A stretch of 64,000 nucleotides of DNA from Comamonadaceae bacterium OS-1 (GTDB taxonomy: Bacteria > Pseudomonadota > Gammaproteobacteria > Burkholderiales > Burkholderiaceae_C): positions 3,410,001 through 3,474,000 of the forward strand of contig AP026969.1 in the NCBI GenBank assembly GCA_027923965.1. Reading direction: 5' to 3'. A program made the translations under genes and the position numbers. The notes under the pieces are model-generated. The model was not told the origin of the DNA, searched no databases, and saw nothing but the letters and a program-made list of their open reading frames with translations. Positions 50,677 to 62,600 of the stretch are shown here, piece by piece; position 1 is the stretch's first letter; each line of letters starts with the position of its first letter.

Positions 50677-53600
50677 ATGAGCCTCTATCCTGAATCCACG
50701 GTCAACACCTTCAAAGCCAACCAGCAAAGCAACCCCGACACGGCGGTGCTGGCCGACGGCAGCTATGTCACCGTGTGGCAGTCGTACGACCAGGATGCCG
50801 ACAACACCTGGGGGGTCTATTACCAGCGTTTCAGCGCGTCGGGCGTACCGTTGGGTGGTGAGTTCCGCGCCAATACGGCCACGGCAGGCTCCCAAACCAA
50901 CGCCCACGTGGCCGCCACGTCGGACGGTGGCTTTGTCATTCTGTGGGACGACGACAGCGGGCTGGATGGCTCCGGCCAGGGCGTATACGGGCAGCGTTTC
51001 AACGCAGGCGGCATCCCGCAAGCTGCCAACTTTCTGGTCACCACCACCACCGCCAGCGTCCAGTACCAAAATGCCGTGGCAGGCTACACCGGCGGCTTTG
51101 CCACCACCTGGATCTCTTTCACCAGCGGCAGCTACGACGTGTATCTGCAACGCTGGGACAACGCCGGCGCCAAGGTGGGCACCGAGACGCTGATCAGCAA
51201 AACCCCCGGTGCCGCTACCGTGCAGGCGGGCACCCAGCAGAACCCCGACATCGCGGCCCGCGCCAATGGCGACCTCGTCATCGTCTGGACCGACCAGAGT
51301 AGCAACGACGGCAGCGGTTACGGTGTGTATGGCCGCACCTACACCGCCAGCACCAGCACCTATTCCGACACCTTTTTAATCAACACCACCACCTCCAGCA
51401 ACCAGTCCGACCCCAGCGTGGCGCTGCTGACCGGCGGTGGCTATGTGGTGGTGTGGACTTCTGCCGGCCAGGATGGCAGCGGCGACGGTGTGTATGGCCA
51501 GCGCTACACAGCAGCAGGTGCCAAGGCGGGGGGCGAATTCCTGGTCAACCAGTCCACCAGCGGTGGCCAGTACCAGCCCAGCGTGAGCGCCTTGTCCACC
51601 GGCGGCTTTGTGGTCAGCTTCTACAACGACAACTACGACGTGGGCAACACCAGCAGCTACCAGGACGTGTACGTGCGCGAGTACGACGCCGCAGGCAGCG
51701 CCCTGGGCAACCAGACCAAGCTGGCCTCGGGCTATGGCTACGACCAGGAAAGCACGCCGGTGGTAGCCAGCCTGGGCAACGGCAACTATGTGGTGTCTTA
51801 CACCAACTACAGCCGCGCCGCAGATGGCGGCAACAACACCACCGAGATCGGCCAGCAAATCTTTGGCAGTGCCGCCACCCTGCCCCGCCAGCAAGATCCG
51901 CAACTTGGCAACTTTAGCGGCAGCGTCACGCTGGGCGAAAACCTGGTCAACGCCACCCCGCAAGTCATCCGTGCCACCGTGGGACTGACCGACATCGATT
52001 CAGCCAACTTCGACGGTGGCCAGATTGACCTGTTTTACGTGCAGAACGGCGACACCACCGACCAACTGGGTGTGCGCAGCGTGGGCAATGGCAGCAACCA
52101 GATCAGCGTGACCGGCAGCACCGTGCGCTACGAGGGCAATGTCATCGGCACCATCAGCGGCGGCAGCAATGGCAGCAACCTGGTGATCACCCTGACTGCA
52201 GCCACCACCGTGGATGCGGTGGAAGAGCTGGTGCAAAACCTCACCTACGCCAGTACCTCGTCCAACCCCGCCGCCAGCCGCACCGTGGGCATCCGCGTGT
52301 CCGATGGCGACGGCGGTGCCAGCGCATCCAGCACCATGGACATCATCGTCACGCCCGAGCTGGACGGTGCGCCGGTGGTCTACGGCGAGTCGCAGGTCAA
52401 CACCTACACCGCCAGCACCCAGGGCGAGCCGCAGATTGCCGTGCTCACCGACGGCAGCTACGTCATCGTCTGGCAGTCCTACGGCCAGGATACGATCAAC
52501 ACCTACGGCATCTACGGCCAGCATTTCAGCGCCCAGGGCGTGGCCATCGGGGCCGAGTTCCGCGCGAATACGGCGACCGCTGCATACCAGGACGGCGCCC
52601 ACGTGGCCGCCCTGAGCAACGGCGGCTTCGTCATCACCTGGGACGATGCCAGCGGTGTGGACGGCAGCGGCCAGGGCGTGGTGGCTCAGCTCTACAGCAG
52701 CACCGGCGCCACCGTGGGCGCCAACTTTGTGGCCAACACCACCACCAACAGCACCCAACAGTACAGCGACGTAGCAGGCTACGCCGGTGCCGGTGCGGTG
52801 GTGGCGGGCTTCACCACCGTGTGGGCCTCGGCTGGCAACACCGGTGGCAATGGCTACGACATCTACCTGCAGCGCTTTGACAACAGTGGGGCCAAGCTGG
52901 GAGCCGAATTGCGTGTCAGCAACACGCCAGGGGCGGCCACGGCGCAAGCCAGCACCCAGCTGTACCCCCGGGTGGCATCGCAGAGCAATGGCGACCTGGT
53001 GATTGTGTGGACCGACCAGGGCGGCAACGACAGCAGCGGCCAAGGTGTCTATGCCCAGCGCTACACCGCGGCGACCGGCACGCTGTCGGGCAGCTTCCTG
53101 GTCAACACCTTCACCGACGGCACCCAGTACGAGCCCGATGTGGCCACCCTGTCCGACGGCGGCTTTGTGATTGTGTGGCGCTCGGACAGCCAGGACGGCT
53201 CCAGTGCCGGGGTTTACGGCCAGCGCTACAACGCGGCGGGCACCAAGGTGGGCGCAGAGTTCAGGGTGAATGAGACCACCACCGGTGGCCAGTACCAGCC
53301 CGCCGTGACCGGCCTGTCCACCGGCGGCTTTGTGGTCAGCTTCTACAACGACAACTACGACAGCACCGGGGGGGGCAGCTACAACGATGTGTACATCCGC
53401 GAATACGACGCGTCTGGCACCCCCATCGACGGCCAGCGCAAGCTGCCCAGTGCCACCGCCACAGGCAGCGACCAGGAATACCAACCCGCCATTGCCGACC
53501 TGGGCAGCGGCAACTTCGTGGTGGCCTACGCCAACTACGTGCCTACCGTGGACGGCGGCAACGCCACCTACGAGATCACCCAGCAAGTCATGGGCTCCGC

Positions 53601-56600
53601 CGCCACGCTGGCCCGCCAGCAAAACCCGGTGCTCAGCGACTTCACCGGCAGCGTGACTTTTGCCGAGAATCTGGTCAACGCCACACCGCAAGTCATCGAT
53701 GCCGCCATCAGCCTGAGCGACCTGGACTCGGCCAACTTTGCAGGCGGCGCAGTCAACCTGTTTTATGTGCAGGGCGGTGAACCCAGCGACCAGCTGGGCG
53801 TGCGCAATGTGGGCACCGCTGCCGGGCAGATTGGGGTCGGCGGGGCCAATGTCAGCTACGGGGGTGTCAGCATCGGCACCATCAGCGGCGGCAGCAACGG
53901 AGCCAATCTGCAAATCAACCTGAATGCCAGTGCCAGCCTCACTGCCGTCGAGGCATTGCTGCAAAACCTCACCTACGGCAGCACCTCCTCCAGCCCGGAC
54001 AGCGTCCGCACCGTAGGCTTGCGGGTGTCCGATGGCGACGGTGGCAGCAGCAACGCTACCACCGTCGCCATCACCGTCACCCCCGAGCTGGACGGTGCGC
54101 CGCTGGTGTATAGCGAGTCGCAGGTCAACACCTACACCGCCAGCACCCAGGGCGAGCCGCAGATTGCCGTGCTCACCGACGGCAGCTACGTCATCGTCTG
54201 GCAGTCCTACGGCCAGGATACGATCAACACCTACGGCATCTACGGCCAGCATTTCAGCGCCCAGGGCGTGGCCATCGGGGCCGAGTTCCGCGCGAATACG
54301 GCGACCGCTGCATACCAGGACGGCGCCCACGTGGCCGCCCTGAGCAACGGCGGCTTCGTCATCACCTGGGACGATGCCAGCGGTGTGGACGGCAGCGGCC
54401 AGGGCGTGGTGGCTCAGCTCTACAGCAGCACCGGCGCCACCGTGGGCGCCAACTTTGTGGCCAACACCACCACCAACAGCACCCAACAGTACAGCGACGT
54501 AGCAGGCTACGCCGGTGCCGGTGCGGTGGTGGCGGGCTTCACCACCGTGTGGGCCTCGGCTGGCAACACCGGTGGCAATGGCTACGACATCTACCTGCAG
54601 CGCTTTGACAACAGTGGGGCCAAGCTGGGAGCCGAATTGCGTGTCAGCAACACGCCCGGGGTGTCTACCGCCCAGGCGGGGCAGCAGTACTACCCGCGCG
54701 TTGCCGCGCAGAGCAACGGCGACCTGGTGATTGTGTGGCGTGACGATAACGCCAATGACGGTGGCGCTTCCTACGGGGTCTTCGCCCAGCGCTACACCGC
54801 TGCCACCGGCACGCTGTCGGGCACTTTCCTGGTCAACAGCACGGTGGTGGGCAACCAGTACGAGCCCGATGTGGCCACCCTGTCCGATGGCGGCTTTGTG
54901 ATTGTGTGGCGCTCGGACAGCCAGGACGGCTCCAGTGCCGGGGTTTACGGCCAGCGCTACAACGCAGCGGGCACAGCAGTGGGGGGCGAGTTCCGGGTGA
55001 ATGAGAGTACCGAAGGCGGCCAGTACCAGCCCAGCGTCACCGGCCTGTCTACCGGCGGCTTTGTGGTCAGCTTCTACAACGACAACTACGACATCACCGG
55101 TGCGGGCAGCTACAGCGATGTGTACATCCGCGAGTACGACGCCTCCGGCACCCCGATCGACGGCCAGCGCAAGCTGCCCAGTGCCACGGCCACTCCCAGC
55201 AACCAGGAATACCAGCCTGCCATTGCCGACCTGGGCAGCGGCAACTTCGTGGTGGCTTACGCCGACTACGTGCCTACCGTGGACGGCGGCAACGCCACCT
55301 ACGAGATTACCCAACAGATCTTTGGCTCCGCCGCCACGCTGGCGCGCCAGCAAAACCCCGAGCTGGGCGACTTCACTGGCACGGTCACCTTCGCCGAGAA
55401 CCTGGTCAACGCCACGCCGCAAATCATCGATGCCGCGGTCAGTCTGACCGACCTGGATTCGGCCAACTTCGCAGGCGGCAAGCTGGACCTGTTTTACGTG
55501 CAAGGCGGCGACTCTACCGACCAACTGGGCGTGCGCAACACCGGCAGCGCCGCCGGGCAAATCGGCACCAGCGGAGCCAACATCACCTATGGCGGGGCCA
55601 TCATTGGCACCCTGGGCGGCGGCAGCAACGGAGCCGCACTGCAAATCACCCTGACCAGCCTGGCGACAGTGGAAGCGGTGGAGGCCCTGATCCAGAACCT
55701 CACCTACGCCAGCACCTCGTCCAGCCCCGCCGCCAGCCGCACCGTGGGCATCCGCGTCTCCGACGGCGACGGTGGCAGCAGCAACGCCACCACGGTGGAC
55801 ATCACCGTCACCCCTAGCCTGGACGGCGCACCGCTGGTGTATGGCGAGTCGCAGGTCAACACCTTCACCACCAACACCCAGGGCGAGCCGCAGATTGCCG
55901 TGCTCACCGACGGCAGCTACGTCATCGTCTGGCAGTCGTACGACCAGGACAGCAACAACACCTACGGCATCTACGGCCAGCATTTCAGCGCCCAGGGCGT
56001 GGCCATCGGGGCCGAGTTCCGCGCCAACACCGCCACGGCCTCCACCCAGGACGGTGCCCACGTGGCCGCCCTGAGCAACGGCGGCTTTGTCATCACCTGG
56101 GACGATGCCAGCGGTGTGGACGGCAGCGGCCAGGGCGTGGTGGCTCAGCTCTACAACAGCACCGGGGCCACGGTGGGCGCCAACTTTGTGGCCAACACCA
56201 CCACCAGCAGCACCCAACAGTACAGCGATGTGGCGGGCTACGCCGGTGCGGGTGCGGTGGTGGCGGGCTTCACCACCGTGTGGGCATCTGCCGGCAATAC
56301 CGGTGGAAGCAGTTACGACATCTACCTGCAACGCTTCGACAACAGCGGGGCCAAGCTGGGCGGTGAGGTGCGCGTCAGCACAACGCCAGGGGCTGCAACG
56401 GCCCAGGTCGGGAACCAGTTCTACCCGCGCGTTGCCGCGCAAAACAATGGCGACCTGGTGATTGTGTGGCGTGACGATAACGCCAATGACGGTGGCGCTT
56501 CCTACGGGGTTTTCGCCCAGCGCTACACCGCTGCCACCGGCACGCTGTCGGGCACTTTCCTGGTCAACAGCACGGTGGTGGGCAACCAGTACGAGCCCGA

Positions 56601-59600
56601 TGTGGCCACCCTGTCCGATGGCGGCTTTGTGATTGTGTGGCGCTCGGACAGCCAGGACGGCTCCAGTGCCGGGGTTTACGGCCAGCGCTACAACGCAGCG
56701 GGCACAGCAGTGGGGGGCGAGTTCCGGGTGAATGAGAGTACCGAAGGCGGCCAGTACCAGCCCAGCGTCACCGGCCTGTCTACCGGCGGCTTTGTGGTCA
56801 GCTTCTACAACGACAACTACGACATCACCGGTGCGGGCAGCTACAGCGATGTGTACATCCGCGAGTACGACGCCTCCGGCACCCCGATCGACGGCCAGCG
56901 CAAGCTGCCCAGTGCCACGGCCACTCCCAGCAACCAGGAATACCAGCCTGCCATTGCCGACCTGGGCAGCGGCAACTTCGTGGTGGCTTACGCCGACTAC
57001 GTGCCTACCGTGGACGGCGGCAACGCCACCTACGAGATTACCCAACAGATCTTTGGCAATGCGGCAACACTGGTGCGCAGCAGTGCCAACCCGGTACTGA
57101 GCGACGTGCGCGCCCAGCGCATCCTGACCAACAACGCCGCCGATGCGCTGTTTGCAGGCAATGCGCAGCTGCTGGACACCGATGTGTCGTTGGTGGATAC
57201 CGACTCCGTCAACCTGGACGGCGGCACGCTGGTGGTCAACATACTATCGGGCGGCAGCGCCACCGACGTGCTGGGCATCCGCAACCAAGGCAGCGGCAAC
57301 GGCCAGGTCGGAGTATCGGGTAGCAACGTAACCTACAGCGGCGTGGTCATCGGCAGCTTTACTGGCGGTGGTGCGGGCGGGAGCACGCTCACCATTACCT
57401 TCAACGCCAACGCGCTGACCGTCGACATGCGCACGGTGGTGCAAAACATCACCTACCAGAACACCGCCCCCCCAGCGGGCACGACCAGCCGCAGCATCGG
57501 CTTGCGCCTCACCGATGGCGACGGTGGTGCCAGCGATCCCAGCGATATCGAGGTGGTGATCCAGAACAGCTATACCCCGCCCACCGTACTCCTGGACGAC
57601 ATCGTCACCAACCTGTCCCTGTCGGAAACCCAGGCCCAGGCAGGCGTGCGGCTGGACGACTCGGTGCAGCTCAACTACGCAGGTGCCACCGGCTTTCTCA
57701 ACGGCCATCTGGTGGTGTCTTATCTCAGCTCGACCAACCGACCAGACGACCAGATTACGGTACGCAACCAGGGCACCGGTGTCAACCAGGTCAGCCGCGT
57801 GGGCAGCGATGTGCTGTATGAGAACGTCTCCATCGGCACCATCAGCGCTACGTTGAACGGCATCAACGGGACGAACCTGGACATCACCTTCAAGGCTACC
57901 GCCACCGACCAGGCCATCGAGCGTGTCATTGAAAACCTGGTCTACACCAACCCGTCTGCCGGGCCACTGGCCGACCGGTCCATCCGTCTGGTGGTCACCG
58001 ACGGTGCCGGAGCCTCCAGCACCGCCCGCGACATGGCCATCCATATCGACGCAGTCAATGCGCCCACCGCCGCCGTGCCGCTGCTGGCCGAGCAACAGGT
58101 CAACACCTTCGAGGCGGGCCAGCAAACCGAACCCGCCGTAGGTCGGCTGCAAGGCAGCAACAACGGCGGCTACGTGGTCACCTGGACAACGCAAGAAGGC
58201 CAGGACGGCGACGGTTACGGCGTATTTGCCCAGCGCTACGCGGCCAACGGCGCGGCCATCGGCCCCGAGTTCCAGGTCAACAGCCAAACCCTGGGCAACC
58301 AAACCGATACGGCGGTGGCTGGCCTGGCCAATGGCGGCTATGTGATTGTGTGGCGCGCCGACAACCAGGACGGCAGCGGCTCCTACGGCGTGTACGGCCA
58401 GCGCTACGCAGCCACCGGCAGTGCCGTGGGCAGCGAGTTCCGCGCCAACACCACCACCACCGGCAACCAGTACGAGCCCGCCGTGCTGGGCCTGTCGGAC
58501 GGCAGCTTTGTGGTGGCCTACCGCAGCGACTACTCCAATGCAGCAGCCAATTACACCTACGATGTGCTGGCACAGCGCTTTGATGCCAGTGGGAACGCGG
58601 TGGGGGCAGAAATCACCCTCAACACCAGCGGCGGTGCCACCCAGTTTCAGCCCCAGTTGTCGGCCCTCACCGGCGGCGGCTACGTGGCGATCTGGACGGA
58701 CACCAGCGGCGATGCCAGCGGCTACGGTGTCGTTGCGCAAATTTTCAACAATGACGGCAGCAAGGTAGGCAGCCAGATTGCCGTCAACACCACGGTTGCG
58801 GGCACCCAGAGCGGCCCCGACGTGGTGGGCCTGGCGGGCGGCGGCTTTGTGGCGGTATGGGAATCCTCCAACACCGTCTACATGCAGCGGTACACAGCAG
58901 CCGGTGCTTTGGTGGGCGGGGAGGTTACCGTCAATACCGTCGACTCCCCTGCTAACCAGAGCGACTACGTGCGGGTGGCCGCCCTGGAGACCGGTGGCTT
59001 CATCGTCACCTGGGACGGCTACCCCAGTGCCGCGCTGGGTGGCAGCAGCCAGGACATCATGACCCAGCAGTTCGATGCCAGCGGCAACAGGGTCGATGGC
59101 GTGCGCGTGGTCAACAGCACTACCGGCAGCACCCAGTACCTGCCCGATATCGTGGGCCTGACCGGCAACAACGCCGTGGTGGTGTGGGCGGGCTACAACC
59201 AGGAGCGCGACACCGCCAGCACCTACGGCGTGTTCCAGCAGATTCTGGGTACGGCGGGCTCGCTGGCCACCTCCAGCGCCCCGGTGCTGGTGGATATGGT
59301 GGAGACGTTGACCTTCAACGAAAACCTGGTGAACGCGACACCGCAAATCATCGATGCGGGTGTCAGCCTGACCGATGCCGATTCGACCAACTTCGACGGT
59401 GGTCGCCTGTGGGTGAGCACCATCTCGGGCTACGGCACGGTAGAAGCCGCCCAGCTCGCCGAAAGCCTGCCTGCGCAGGACCAGTTCGGCATCCGCAACC
59501 AGGGCAATGGCGCAGGCCAGGTGGGCGTGGCGGGCAATGTGGTCAGCTATGGCAATGTGGTGGTCGGCAGCATCGAATCCACGGGCACCAACGGGGCCGA

Positions 59601-62600
59601 TCTGGTGGTGCTGTTCAACGCCAGTGCGTCGGCCCAGGCGGTGGAGGCGGTGATCGAGAACCTGACCTACGCCAACACCTCGTCGGCCCCGGTGGCCAGC
59701 CGCACGGTGAGCATCAGCGTAAGCGATGGCGACGGTGGCACCAGCATCCCGCGCACAGTAACCATCAACGTCAACCCCGAAGCCGACGGCGCCCAGGCCC
59801 TGTTTGGCAACGAAACCGTCAACACCTACCTGGCCAGTACCAAGTCTGCGCCCGCCACGGCAGCGCTCTCGGATGGTGGCTACATCACCACCTGGGTGTC
59901 CACCGGCCAAGACGGCTGGGATGCAGGTGTCTATGCCCAGCGCTACGACAACCACGGCGTGGCCGTGGGGGCCGAGTTCCGCGTCAATAGCACCACCGCA
60001 TACAACCAGTCCGAACCCAGCGTCATTGGCCTGACAGGCGGTGGCTATGTGGTGGCATGGACCTCGCTCAACCAGGACGGCAGCGACACTGGCATTTACG
60101 CACAGCGCTTTGCCAACGACGGCACTTTGCTGGGCGGTGAGTTCCGGGTCAACACCGAAACCTATTCCGGCCAGTCCAATCCCAGTTTGGCCGCAACCGC
60201 GGACGGTGGCTTTGTGGTGGGCTGGCAATCGGACTACTACGACCCGACCTTCACCACCTACCGCGACATCTTTCTGCAACGCTACAACGCGACGGGCGTG
60301 GCCCAGGGCAGTGAAATCCAGGCCAACCCCACGGGCGAAGGCACGGTTACCCAATCGCAACCCACCCTGGTCGGCCTGGCCGGTGGCGGCTTTGTGGCGC
60401 TTTGGACGGATGCCAGCAAGGACGGCAGCAGCAATGGTGTGTACGGCCAGCGCTTCAACGCCAACGGCACCATCGCCGGAGCCTCTTTTCTGGTCAACAC
60501 ATTTACCAGCGGTGCCGAATACGAGCCCGATGTCGCCGCACTTAACGACGGTGGCTTTGTGGTGGTGTGGCGTTCGGACGACCAGGACGGCAACGCCGCA
60601 GGCGTATTCGGCCAGCGCTACAGCAGCAGCGGTGCCACGGTGGGCAGTGAATTCCGCATCAACACCAGCACCAGCGGCAACCAGTACCAGCCCTCGGTAG
60701 CGGCTCTGTCGCACGGCGGCTTTGTGGTGACCTGGAACTCCAACAGCACCACCATCGCCCAGCAGTTTGATGCCAGCGGTGCGCGCATCGACGGTGAATT
60801 GCGGGTGGACACGATTGACAACAACGGCAACGCCGCTACCCCCACCGCCGTGGGCCTGGCCAATGGCGCATTTGTGGTCACCTGGCCCGACTACAACTAC
60901 AGCGTCAGCCAGTACGAGATCTACCAGCAGGTGTTTGGCAACCCCGCCACCTTTACCCGGCAGGCCAATCCGCAGTTGGTGGATGTAAGCAGCAGCGTGA
61001 CCTTCCTGGAAAACAGCGTCAACGCGGCTCCGCAGTTGATCGATGCGCAGGTGGGCCTGACCGACGCAGATTCGGCCAACTTTGCGGGCGGCATCCTGGA
61101 GGTGAACTACCTTACCGGCTACGACCTGCAAAACCAGCTCGGCCTGCAAGGCCTGTCGGTGCAAGACCAGTTGGGCCTGCGCAACGAGGGCAGCGGTGCG
61201 GGCCAGGTGGGCATTGTCGGCAACTCGGTGCGTTACGGCGGGGTCGAGATCGGCACCATCACCAGCAACGGGGTCAATGGCACCAAGCTGACCGTGGTGT
61301 TCAACGCCCAGGCCACCCCCGACAAGGTGGAGCAGGTGGTGGAAAGCATCACCTACGCCAACACCTTCTCGGATGCCAGCCTGCAGCGCAGCATCTCCAT
61401 CCGCGTGTCCGACGGCGACGGCGGCTCCAGCGTGGCCCGCGCCGTCACCATCAACGTGACCCCCGAGTACGACGCAGCCCAGCCGCTGTTCAGCAACGAG
61501 CAGGTCAATACCTACGAGCCGGGCACCCAAAACGCGCCCGCCATGGCCCTGCTGTCCGACGGCAGCTACCTCACGGTGTGGACCTCCGAGGCCCAGGACG
61601 GCTGGGGCTACGGCGTATACGGCCAGCGCTTTGCGGCCAACGGCGTGCCCATCGGCACCGAATTCCAGGTCAACACCTATACGCCCACCAACCAGGACGA
61701 GCCCACCGTAATCGGCCTCAAGGGCGGCGGCTATGTGGTGGCCTGGACCTCGGCCGACCAGGACGGCAGCGCCGCAGGCATCTACGCACAGCGCTTTGCC
61801 AACGACGGCAGCCTGTTGGGCGACGAATTCCTGGTCAACGCGCAAACCTACCAAGGCCAGTCCAGCCCCAGCCTCGCCGCTACGGCGGATGGTGGCTTTG
61901 TGGTGGGCTGGGAGTCGGACTACTACAACCCCAGCTTCACCGAATACCGGGACATCTTCTTCCAACGCTTCAATGCGGCAGGCGTGGCCCAGGGCAGCGA
62001 AATCCAGGCGAACCCCACAGGTGAGGGCACGGTCACCCAATTGCAGCCTAGCTTTGTAGGTCTGGCCGGTGGCGGCTTTGTCGCCCTGTGGACGGATTCC
62101 AGCAAGGACGGCAACAGCTACGGGGTCTACGGCCAGCGTTTTGATGCCAGTGGCGCCAAGGTGGGCGCATCGTTCCTGGTCAACACCTACACCGATAACA
62201 ACCAATCCGAGCCCTCTGTCGCGGCGCTCAACGACGGTGGCTTTGTAGTGGTGTGGACTTCTGTGAGCCAGGACGGCGGCAGCTACGGTGTGTACGGCCA
62301 GCGCTACGGCAACACCGGTGCCGCTGTGGGAAGCGAATTCCGGGTGAACAACACCACCTCGGGCAACCAGTACCAGGCGAATGTGGCGTCCCTTTCCACC
62401 GGTGGCTTTGTCGTCACCTGGAATTCCGACAGCCACACCATCGCCCAGCAGTTCGATGCCAACGGCGCGCGCCTGGACGGCGAGCTGCGGGTGGACACCA
62501 TCGACAACAACGCCAATGCTGCCACACCCGTGGTCCTGGGTCTGGCCAATGGTGCGTTTGTGGTCAGCTGGCCCGATTACAACTACACCACCTCCAGCAC

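Noticed and set aside
52357..57057. CRISPR array
   Set aside because: The repeats are over 500 bp, in frame, and protein-coding. There are no short spacers and no cas genes.
52000..62436. Two very long open frames on the minus strand opposite the giant gene (52000-57045 and 57244-62436, each over 1,600 codons)
   Set aside because: They are mirror frames produced by third-position GC bias and Thr/Ala/Gly-rich repeats of the plus-strand gene. Their translations (GHKAAI, HHEVAA and similar repeats) follow the plus-strand units exactly and show no start signals.
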